From Neodiprion pinetum (lineage: Eukaryota; Arthropoda; Insecta; Hymenoptera; Diprionidae): a stretch of DNA of 64,000 bases. Numbering within the stretch: position 1 is the stretch's first letter; every line of letters begins with the position of its first letter. A model generated the notes under the pieces. It ran no database searches. It was given only the letters and a program-made list of their open reading frames with translations, and was not told the origin of the DNA. The stretch is taken from NCBI RefSeq assembly GCF_021155775.2, contig NC_060236.1:22396238-22460237 (forward strand). Direction: 5' to 3'. Of the stretch, positions 1-9,600 are shown one piece after another. The translations under genes were made by a program, and so were the position numbers.

Positions 1-58
1 GCGAGTTCCAAGCAAGCTCCATAAACATACCGAGCAAACGCGCGCTCACGGACGTAGC

Positions 59-405
59 TGTGGTGTGGCTGAGTGGATACCACATGAGGATGAATTTTCA
101 ATCACAGGTTTTTGCGCGAAGTTTCCCTGTATTTAAGTTAATTACTGCTGCCTTTGCTATAATACTGCATTCAAGTCTTAAACAAAACACTAAAAAATAA
201 GTTAACCACTTAAGTAAAATAAAATGTTAGATTGAGCTTAAAATTTAAGCCGGAGTTACATAAACTAAGATAATTACAAGTGCAACATTGTAAATATTGT
301 ACATTTATTGTTCATCTAAATGAATATGGTTTCCTCCTCAAAAAAAAAAAAAAAAAACATGAGGATGGAGTGATGCGGGACACGGGTTCGATCGCAGTTC
401 ACTCT
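59..405 (+). mobile_element. tRNA-derived SINE-like unit, split by an insertion
   Basis: An RNA polymerase III A-box match (TGGCTGAGTGG, 66-76) and a B-box match (GGTTCGATCGC, 385-395) lie on the plus strand. They are separated by an insertion. Removing the 275 bp inserted unit leaves 44 bp between box starts, which is exactly tRNA spacing. The acceptor and T stems do not pair well, so this is a degenerate tRNA-derived SINE rather than a tRNA gene. A mirror copy lies at about 4012-4359 on the minus strand. Confidence 0.55.
93..357 (+). mobile_element. Poly-A-tailed retro-insertion with 11 bp target-site duplication
   Basis: A unit of about 265 bp ends in 18 A residues (340-357) and is flanked by the direct repeat ACATGAGGATG (82-92 and 357-367; the first A overlaps the tail). 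This is the signature of LINE-mediated retrotransposition into the SINE-like unit. The body is AT-rich and resembles a 3' UTR or SINE; no coding sequence is visible. The same insertion is mirrored at about 4061-4326, so it predates the palindrome. Confidence 0.75.
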
Positions 406-640
406 TTTTATTTTTTTTTTTTTTAAATTCATTCCCGGCTTTTGTTTTTGTAGTTTCGGAGAGAAAAAACAAATGAAAGAAAGAAAATTTCCAGAGCCGG
501 TCGATTTTTTCCTTCTTTCCTTTTGCTTTTTTTTTACTCAACCCACCCTTTTTGTAATGGGGGTAACCCAGAAGAGAACAAATAATTGAAACAATAAAAT
601 TCCGAGAGTGAATCGATTTGTTCCCCGTTTTTGGCGCCTC

Positions 641-1075
641 TTTTTTAATAAGGAAAAGTTTTGACAGTAATGAAAAATAGAGATTACTAAAAACAATTGT
701 ATTGTTTTTTAATAACACCGGTTCACAAAAAAAAAAAAAAAGAGGTCTCTACTTTTGACCGGACCTTTATGTATTTTGACGCACTGAATCCGAATCTGAA
801 GTCAGTTTTGCCCGTACACCCTCAAAATTTTGAGTAAATTGCAAAAAACCATAAAAATCGCCAAAAATTAGCAGTTTTGGTAAGAAAAAAATTTGTGGAA
901 CTGTAGACCAAGTATGATTTTTATGCATTTTGGTCCACTAAACCCAAATCTGAAGTTTATTCAACCATAAGCCTTTTAAAATTTAATTGGGCCGGTGTTA
1001 TTAAAAAACGATACATTTGTTTTTAGTAATCTCTATTTTCCATTACTGTCAAAACTTTTCCTTATTAAAAAAAAA
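641..1075. mobile_element. Non-autonomous TIR element with ~80 bp terminal inverted repeats
   Basis: Bases 641-722 match the reverse complement of 992-1075 with few differences. The shared outer sequence begins with a T-run followed by AATAAGGAAAAGTTTTGACA. No transposase reading frame lies between them, so it looks like a MITE of about 435 bp. The interior carries a diverged direct repeat at about 768-804 and 920-960, sharing a motif like ATCTGAAGT. I could not define a clear target-site duplication. Confidence 0.7.
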
Positions 1076-1835
1076 CGTCCATTTTATATCAGTCTTGACG
1101 AGCATTTCTTAAGAATTTTGAGAGATGCGAGATCGGAACGACAAAATTATTTCAGTAGCAACAATGTATAGACCCCTCTCCTTTTCCGATATCGGCAGCC
1201 AGTTAAGAGGCTTCACAGTGTTCAGTTTAGTGCCAGCAGCTCTCGAGGTATCAAGATGCTAAGTGAATTACATAATTATTTTACAATTATGGAAAAACCG
1301 GCAGGTTTGACGATCATCTATTTACTTTATAGATTAAGAAGAGAAAAAAAGGGAAGGAGCTGTAGTCGTATTTTATACTTTATTTAATTTTCCTTGAATT
1401 GTCAGACGTTTTTATTTTTGATTGTATAGGAAGAAGATGTGTGGGGAATTCCATTCTAGTGCCCAAGAATATAGTACGCATTTTCGATCATTTTTTCTTT
1501 TTTCTTTTTTTTTTTGGGAAACATTTTCCTCAATTTTCAAATTTCCTTAATTTTTTGGTATTCAAATCGATTCTTAACAATTTTGCGCACAGGTGGGATT
1601 TCTTTAATTATTTTTTCCCTAATCCTGAGGATATTTCCTATCGGAGACCACTGTCAATAGGCGAGATTCCGGAAATCGTAAAATTACCTTTTTTTCTAAT
1701 TAAAAAGAAAATCACATAAGGCCACTAAGAGCTCGAAATAAAAATCTGAAAAAATTAGAGATGTTTTTTTATATTCGAAGCCATTAACGTAAAAAATCCG
1801 TTTAACGACCATCCTAATAGATATACATCGTATAT

Positions 1836-2581
1836 GGGGCATTCCGCGTCAAATTTGCAACCCATGTACCTTACCCTCTTCGATTTTGATAGTTCTTTAG
1901 TATGATGTTGCAACCACGGTTTCAATCGACTTAAAACAGTGTCGGAATTTTTTGCAGATTTCTTTAGCCACCACTGAAATAGAAAAAAATTGTAAAACCA
2001 ATTCCGAAAAAGCTTCTTTTAAAATTCTGAAAAAAATTCACACTGATTTTATAATTAGGAATATGATTTGCAAGCACGACACGGTAATGGGATCTCAACA
2101 TTTACTATTGTTTTCGCAAGTTTTTAGTTTTCTTGGATCTTTGGATAACTTAAAAAAAAAGAATAAAATGGTATGAACTGTATTCAGGCCTTCTGGCATT
2201 CCTCTAAATTTCAGAAAAATTGAAATCCATTAATAATAGAGAAATTTGTGACCGAACAAATAAATAGAAACTCCAATTCCGGCATGAGAAAAAAAAACTT
2301 GCTAGAAAAGTAGTAAATGTTGAGATCCCATTACCGTGTCGTGCTTGCAAATCATATTCCTAATTATAAAATCAGTGTGAATTTTTTCAGAATTTTAAAA
2401 GAAGCTTTTTCGGAATTGGTTTTACAATTTTTTTCTATTTCAGTGGTGGCTAAAGAAATCTGCAAAAAATTCCGACACTGTTTTAAGTCGATTGAAACCG
2501 TGGTTGCAACATCATACTAAAGAACTATCAAAATCGAAGAGGGTAAGGTACATGGGTTGCAAATTTGACGCGGAATGCCCC
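1836..2581. mobile_element. TIR element at palindrome centre (GGGGCATTCCRCGTCAA family)
   Basis: Left end 1836-1852 reads GGGGCATTCCGCGTCAA and right end 2565-2581 is its exact reverse complement. A second element with nearly the same termini lies at 37151-37877, which supports these positions as true element ends inside the larger palindrome. Arms are about 270 bp with a 200 bp spacer; no transposase is encoded. Confidence 0.6.
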
Positions 2582-3341
2582 ATATACGATGTATATCTAT
2601 TAGGATGGTCGTTAAACGGATTTTTTACGTTAATGGCTTCGAATATAAAAAAACATCTCTAATTTTTTCAGATTTTTATTTCGAGCTCTTAGTGGCCTTA
2701 TGTGATTTTCTTTTTAATTAGAAAAAAAGGTAATTTTACGATTTCCGGAATCTCGCCTATTGACAGTGGTCTCCGATAGGAAATATCCTCAGGATTAGGG
2801 AAAAAATAATTAAAGAAATCCCACCTGTGCGCAAAATTGTTAAGAATCGATTTGAATACCAAAAAATTAAGGAAATTTGAAAATTGAGGAAAATGTTTCC
2901 CAAAAAAAAAAAGAAAAAAGAAAAAATGATCGAAAATGCGTACTATATTCTTGGGCACTAGAATGGAATTCCCCACACATCTTCTTCCTATACAATCAAA
3001 AATAAAAACGTCTGACAATTCAAGGAAAATTAAATAAAGTATAAAATACGACTACAGCTCCTTCCCTTTTTTTCTCTTCTTAATCTATAAAGTAAATAGA
3101 TGATCGTCAAACCTGCCGGTTTTTCCATAATTGTAAAATAATTATGTAATTCACTTAGCATCTTGATACCTCGAGAGCTGCTGGCACTAAACTGAACACT
3201 GTGAAGCCTCTTAACTGGCTGCCGATATCGGAAAAGGAGAGGGGTCTATACATTGTTGCTACTGAAATAATTTTGTCGTTCCGATCTCGCATCTCTCAAA
3301 ATTCTTAAGAAATGCTCGTCAAGACTGATATAAAATGGACG

Positions 3342-3776
3342 TTTTTTTTTAATAAGGAAAAGTTTTGACAGTAATGGAAAATAGAGATTACTAAAAACAA
3401 ATGTATCGTTTTTTAATAACACCGGCCCAATTAAATTTTAAAAGGCTTATGGTTGAATAAACTTCAGATTTGGGTTTAGTGGACCAAAATGCATAAAAAT
3501 CATACTTGGTCTACAGTTCCACAAATTTTTTTCTTACCAAAACTGCTAATTTTTGGCGATTTTTATGGTTTTTTGCAATTTACTCAAAATTTTGAGGGTG
3601 TACGGGCAAAACTGACTTCAGATTCGGATTCAGTGCGTCAAAATACATAAAGGTCCGGTCAAAAGTAGAGACCTCTTTTTTTTTTTTTTTGTGAACCGGT
3701 GTTATTAAAAAACAATACAATTGTTTTTAGTAATCTCTATTTTTCATTACTGTCAAAACTTTTCCTTATTAAAAAA
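3342..3776. mobile_element. Mirror copy of the 641-1075 TIR element
   Basis: This is the inverted copy of the 641-1075 element in the right arm of the palindrome, essentially identical. It is not an independent insertion, because it shares all flanking sequence with its partner. Confidence 0.7.
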
Positions 3777-4838
3777 GAGGCGCCAAAAACGGGGAACAAA
3801 TCGATTCACTCTCGGAATTTTATTGTTTCAATTATTTGTTCTCTTCTGGGTTACCCCCATTACAAAAAGGGTGGGTTGAGTAAAAAAAAAGCAAAAGGAA
3901 AGAAGGAAAAAATCGACCGGCTCTGGAAATTTTCTTTCTTTCATTTGTTTTTTCTCTCCGAAACTACAAAAACAAAAGCCGGGAATGAATTTAAAAAAAA
4001 AAAAAATAAAAAGAGTGAACTGCGATCGAACCCGTGTCCCGCATCACTCCATCCTCATGTTTTTTTTTTTTTTTTTTGAGGAGGAAACCATATTCATTTA
4101 GATGAACAATAAATGTACAATATTTACAATGTTGCACTTGTAATTATCTTAGTTTATGTAACTCCGGCTTAAATTTTAAGCTCAATCTAACATTTTATTT
4201 TACATTAAGTGGTTAACTTATTTTTTAGTGTTTTGTTTAAGACTTGAATGCAGTATTATAGCAAAGGCAGCAGTAATTAACTTAAATACAGGGAAACTTC
4301 GCGCAAAAACCTGTGATTGAAAATTCATCCTCATGTGGTATCCACTCAGCCACACCACAGCTACGTCCGTGAGCGCGCGTTTGCTCGGTATGTTTATGGA
4401 GCTTGCTTGGAACTCGCTGATGCTTCTCTGGAAGATTCAGTTCGAGAAAAAAAAATTTCCCCCAACCACTTGCCCATTGCACATTTTGCATAAATGTTAT
4501 CGAGCTGGCTTCGTATATTTTTCCATAGACTGCGTGTACAAATATTCAAGAACACCAGGCGTCACATATTTTCATATCAGTAAAAAAATAATATATATTA
4601 AGAAAAAAAAAAAAAAAAGTATTCGGACTGGGAATAGTTAATTAATTTGGTTCAGCGTCCGCTAATTGAATCCAAGATTCATCAAATCTGCAGATACTTT
4701 TATTCGCTGACATTCATAACTGAAACAAAAAAAATCCCAATTCTTGCATTCCTGGAAACATCTGTGCGAGCGGGGACAAGGATGCGATTGGCAACCACTT
4801 GCTCGAGCAACCGAGTGTATCTATATATACACGATTGT

Positions 4839-4920
4839 GGGCCACCTTCGGTGCATGGCCGCCTGGTGTCAGGTCGGAAATGGGCCACCTTCGGTGCGTG
4901 GCCGCCTAGGTGTCACGTCG
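4839..4920. repeat. Two-copy tandem repeat, 43 bp period
   Basis: GGGCCACCTTCGGTGC starts at 4839 and again at 4882, each followed by a near-identical TGGCCGCC segment and a GTGTCAxGTCG tail. GC-rich compared with its surroundings. No function is evident. Confidence 0.75.
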
Positions 4921-5003
4921 ACGCTCCAACTTAGCTGGTATCACGAAAAGCCGAGCGTTGGAGATCTCCCTACTCATCTCTGCTATAGCTGTGAGCTGGG
5001 TCC

Positions 5004-5365
5004 CCAACAATCGGAAAAGAATAGAAACGGAACGATTAGCAGAATTATGAATCCCATTTCTTCAAGTTTCCGAATTAAGCATGAGTTATTCCAATGAGAC
5101 ACTGTTCGTTTTAATCTGTTTATTCGTTTCTATTCGATTTTATCTGTTCTTTCCTATCTCGTCATATTCGCGAGAATGCCACCTCTAATAGCTTGTTCGT
5201 TTCAATTATTTATTTAGAATAAGGGATGGCAATTATCAATCCGATTCAATTCTTTCTATCCGAATTAATTCTTTTCAAAGAATACGAAACATCCGTTTGG
5301 ATCAAGAAATCGGAATAGATCGTACTGAAATTCTCAATCCGTTTCTATTCTTTTCCGATTGTTGG
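5004..5365. mobile_element. MITE with 4 bp GTCC target-site duplication
   Basis: Terminal inverted repeats of about 27 bp begin CCAACAATCGGAAAAG at 5004 and end with the complement at 5365. Each side is flanked by GTCC (5000-5003 and 5366-5369). No coding capacity. The right end sits about 26 bp from the splice donor of chitin synthase exon 4. Confidence 0.8.
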
Positions 5366-5391
5366 GTCCTGCTTATCACATCCACTCTTAC

Positions 5392-6621
5392 CTAAATGAC
5401 TCTGAACAGAGACGTAGTTTTCCCACCAACCGCAGGATACGAGGATCAAGGCGACTGGGATTAGCCACAAGCCAGGCTTCGAGCTATCAATAAGCGGCCA
5501 GACAACGAATGCTGTCGCCTGAGCGGCAAGGGCAGCGAGGTCGACGAGAACGAGGACGAATCGCCTGGATTCGTCACGTTTTTTGTTCCGAGAAAGCAGC
5601 CCTGCGATGATGTCACGTAGTAAGAATTTTCGGCAGTTTGTAATATTTTATAAAAGAGATGATATTCTGAATTCAAATATACCAAGGAGCCCGGGAACGA
5701 AGCAAACGCAGTTAGTCAGCATGGCACCCTGGACGACGTCGAGGTCGGGTAAAACGCTCATGAACATCAGCGCGAGACCGACGACGTGGAACGTTTCCAT
5801 AACGAAGACGAGCATGAACTGACCGACTGTTGGCTTCTTCCACGACTTGAAGAAGCAGATTCTTATGCTCCTTAGTAGCGTGCCGATCTCAGGTACCGCG
5901 AAAGCGATTATTATGCACCATACCCAGGCTATTCTCTCTTCCTCCGGCAACGTAACTACGAACGTTTTGTCCCTGCCTGAAGAAAACGCACAAGGTCTTT
6001 GTCAATTTGTTTTATACTTCGAAATAAATACCAAGCATAAGCTTATAAAATTTGTCGGAAAAATGGCTCACAAAATTTTCGGATAATATTTCAATAAGCG
6101 AATAGGGGATAAAATAAGCGATCTGACTGACTTACCGAGCATCCGATTGCAGTAAAAAATAGTCCTGTTAGCCCTGAGCTGGGAAGTCATGAGGAGGATT
6201 GTCCCCTTGGCGATGACGCCGCTTCCGAGCACGATGACGAAGACAATTAGGTACGCCAGGACCTTAGTGATTTGCAGCGTTACATCCAGGCACTTCTGGT
6301 TCGCCATCGAACCAGAGTCTATTTTTATCGGAGGATTCCGAAACACATCCCATCCTTTCGTCTCCGGCACTGCCGTTCTTTGGCTGAAGGGGGTACAAAA
6401 ATTAGTATACAGGTACATCGACAAGTTATGACGCTTTGCGCCTTCCATAATTTACTGCACTTATTTATCAGTCCCTAGACTGCATTACTGATCAATCTAC
6501 AAGTCAATCATCACCTTCCAGCGTATTCCTGTCCAGTCAACGGGCTGCTCTCGTCATCTGAAAATTCGTCCGGGCCGACATTTCCCGCCTCCGGAACACC
6601 GCCATTCTGGTTCTTCATCAT
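5392..6621 (-). CDS. kkv: Chitin synthase (CHS-1/krotzkopf verkehrt type), N-terminal exons, partial
   Basis: This membrane enzyme polymerises UDP-N-acetylglucosamine into chitin for cuticle and tracheae. Coding exons (minus strand): 6621-6515, 6383-6136, 5976-5683 and 5601-5392, all in phase, giving 286 codons plus one base. The protein starts MMKNQNGG; a second Met follows directly. It then has an acidic segment (DEFSDDESSPL), GWDVFR, and hydrophobic segments in exons 2, 3 and 4 including SGVIAKGT, PEEERIAWVW, CFFKSWKKP and CGWWENYVS, all characteristic of insect chitin synthases. The catalytic EDR and QRRRW motifs are not in the window, so the gene must continue left past position 1 through an intron of at least 5.4 kb holding the palindrome. 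The CHS-1 rather than CHS-2 assignment rests on the remembered N-terminal similarity GSQRT...ETKGWDVFR. Confidence 0.9.
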
Positions 6622-9600
6622 GGTGAAGCAGTTTCACTGAAAAGCTAGAGAAAGACAATCGTCATCATAATTCAGATCAGCGATCTTTCGACTTTTTGTG
6701 CCAAGCGCATTTCAAACCGGAGACAAAAGTTCAATACCTGTCATTTGCATGTCGCCGTCAAGACATCCGGATATATTATCGCAAATGACGAGCAAAATAT
6801 TGCTAACCCTAAGCAATTTATTAAGATTCTTGCGTGTGCACCCCGCGACTGATCCGATCCACAAAGTGATTTCTGACCTCTGTTTAAAACGCGCGCGAGA
6901 TCGCCGGCACTGGGAGACAAAGACCGGTAAAAAAAAGTCTCAGTTGAATAACATTGTCCACCATACAGCTGCAGCATGTATATCGCATCGTCGAAGGGCA
7001 GGACAAAGATCCGGGCATTTTGCGTGCCCAGAACTTGTTTCTAGTTGACGTATAAATATTCGTGGAGGAATCTCGCCGTCTCGGTCGGCAGCGTGATCGA
7101 GCCAAAAGGCCGTCTCTTTCACGATGTCGATAGCAGTGAGTTCGGGTCCGCCACGTGGAAAGTGAAAGGAGCGACACGCAGCCGGATAACGCGAGCGGCA
7201 AGGACGTCGGGCGTAGCCTTGCCGGTTGCCAGACCCGCCCTGGACCCTGGGCTGCGTGAGTCAATTTTTCGCTGAGGAATGACATTTTGGAGCCAGGGAA
7301 CCTGGATCAGCGTTGCTTGCGGCGGAGTTCGTGACTCACGCGACAGCCCGACCTTGAAGATCCACAGGAGGAGGATTTCTCGGTGCTCCTCTGCATGCGG
7401 CGACACCCTCAGCCTGCATGAATTCATCGCGACGGCTTTGCCTCCGCAGTGTCTATTTATAACCGAATAGCCGATAATGCGCGAACGGCTGTAACCAAGA
7501 AATCTGTGCAGTTATACGTATTCCTTCCTCCTGCAAGCTGCTGCAGTGCACTTTCGCTGAGTATCACTATAGACATAATACCGGGACGAAAACCGCGCGA
7601 ACCGCACAAACAGGTTCTAGCTGGTTTACCGGTGTAAAAATTTATACATATATACACCATTGTCTTCTTGGTTGTTTGTTGTTGTTTTTTTTTTTTTTTT
7701 TTTTTTACACCCACGATGTGCACGATACGAAGTCCTTGCCCTGACGCCTTTGTCCTCCGCGCTTTGACGCCTGTCTCCTTTACGTCTTGCAATACTGTAC
7801 ATACATAGAACATGCGCTATATCTATATGTACGAATGTTTTCACGGAAGTCCATCGCTGTGGGCTTCGCTTCGTTATTTGACGATTTGTCAATACTTGTA
7901 ATGATAATTAACGTATATCGTGCATTTTACCAAGCATTTATTTCGCTTTAATATCGAGTATTGAAAATACGGCAATAGACCTCAATCAGTTATGCCGTCT
8001 CAATTGGAATAAGATATATGCTACACATGCGACATCGCTTATGCAACCGTTTGCGTCATTAAAATCTCCTGCCGTTCAACGACGCTTACGACCTATTGCC
8101 TGTTAAGCACGGTCTACTTTAGACTTGATCGAGAGATTTTCATGCCCTTGATGATTACAACGAGACGAAAAATTATACTACAACCATACAACAATCAATT
8201 AAAAGTCATACGTGAAGAATTTTCGCACCATTATTAATGTGAGCATCCGGGAGATTGACTCAGCGCTGCGAATTCTTTAACCGCGTTCGCTGAGAGGCAA
8301 GTATGAATGGCATGTAACAATAAGGCTTTAAGAATAATTTCACCGCGGGTGAAACTGTGAGTCAGCCAGCATACACAGCCCGGGTTCGTAATGGATCAGC
8401 GGTTTGCTTGGTAAACTTGAGAAATGCTTGAGTTCGTGTAGAATTAGTGAAATTACGGAGAAAAATAATTCAACTGACCAAACCTGCGCGACCGCAATAA
8501 TAGTAAAATAGGTATTCCGCAACGTTGCAGATATCAGCGCAAAATGTTGCAAGGAGGTGCCTATGTAACATACCTATATGAAATGCGTGTATAGTAAAGA
8601 GTGAAACAATATTATCTGCACCGATTGCACAGGACGATGTAAGAATAATATGAAAAGTTACGTTGCCGCATTTCAGCGATCTATAACTTACAGCCTTGGG
8701 CCACACTCCCACTTTCGTACATCGTATATAGGTATACAGTGCAGTATCATGTATAATACCATCGGCGATCACGTCCACGCACATCGAACGGGCGAAGGGA
8801 AGGTATAATACGTATAAACACAGCGTCTCGGTGTTATACCGAGCACTAGAAATAAGTAGAACGCCAACTATTATCAGCCGTGCTGTATATAATGTGCAGG
8901 ACGGAAGAAACTTTCCCTCAAATACCCCCCACTACCTCTCACTGTCTAAGAATTAATAGCGCTCAAAATGTTTAGGATATGATATTTTTGACTAATTTGT
9001 ATGATGGGGTAACAGAAAGTTTAACGTGGGATCTATGTACAGCTTAACACCTTTGTCGCCTCGTATTTTACTGCTACAGGTTTACCCTATACGAGCTGTA
9101 TATACTTGAAAATAACCCGGACGCTATAAGAACCTCCAGGCGGTGGAGGCCAAAGGAGGTATATAAAAAGAAATCGGTAACCCGAGACACGGAAATAAAA
9201 GCTATATGATACGTCATGATGGGAGGCTATGACAGTTCGGGCATCGTGAGTCAATTAAATGAGTAGGTACAAGCTGATTGTGTAGAAAAACAATTAAGTA
9301 CATTGAAATTTCAAAGTGTGCGTCGTTTGATAAAACTAGCCATGTTGACAGTTTTCTTTTTTCTGCTTCAGGCGCTGGCAATGGACGAGCCGACCGTAAC
9401 GCCCTGCAATCCGGTCATTTCACATTACAATTCAATTCAATTTTGATAGGATCAGTACAATTTCGAGTGACCCTCTCGTTGTTTAACCGCCACGTTTTTC
9501 TCGCAACGACTATACGTGCGAAATGGGTAGATGGCTGCACGTATTATACCCTAGCTCGAGCTTGCGGTCGCCCGACGGCTACTCGCTCTGCAGTAGATAT

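Larger units (their letters stand above)
1..4417. repeat. Long near-perfect palindrome (inverted duplication)
   Basis: Bases 1-2107 are repeated in reverse complement at 2311-4417, with a unique spacer of about 200 bp (2108-2310). Paired positions sum to 4417 or 4418 throughout. The only differences I found are two single-base indels: one in an A/T run near 2031/2386 and one near 4204. The left arm is cut by the window edge, so the true arms may be longer. The arms contain mirrored copies of a tRNA-like SINE, a poly-A-tailed insertion and a TIR element. It lies in the intron after chitin synthase coding exon 4. Arm identity this high means a recent event, ongoing gene conversion, or an assembly/foldback artefact. 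Confidence 0.93.

Noticed and set aside
59..400. Functional tRNA gene
   Set aside because: A- and B-boxes match, but the stems do not pair and the unit is interrupted by a retro-insertion.
338..718. 126-residue minus frame in the left arm, identical to a plus frame at 3699-4079
   Set aside because: It is duplicated only because of the palindrome, is rich in Lys/Phe from A/T runs, and overlaps the SINE and MITE boundaries. It is not a gene.
1399..1719. 106-residue frame duplicated at 2698-3018
   Set aside because: Low-complexity Phe-rich translation of T-runs within the palindrome; no domain and no splice context.
5461..5685. 74-residue minus frame overlapping chitin synthase exon 4
   Set aside because: Out of frame with the chitin synthase exon (LLSRNKKRDESRRF), which has splice-phase continuity and family similarity.
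6884..7427. Arg/Pro-rich minus frames upstream of chitin synthase
   Set aside because: Several overlapping frames are open because of GC composition; no domain and no splice link. More likely promoter/5' UTR.
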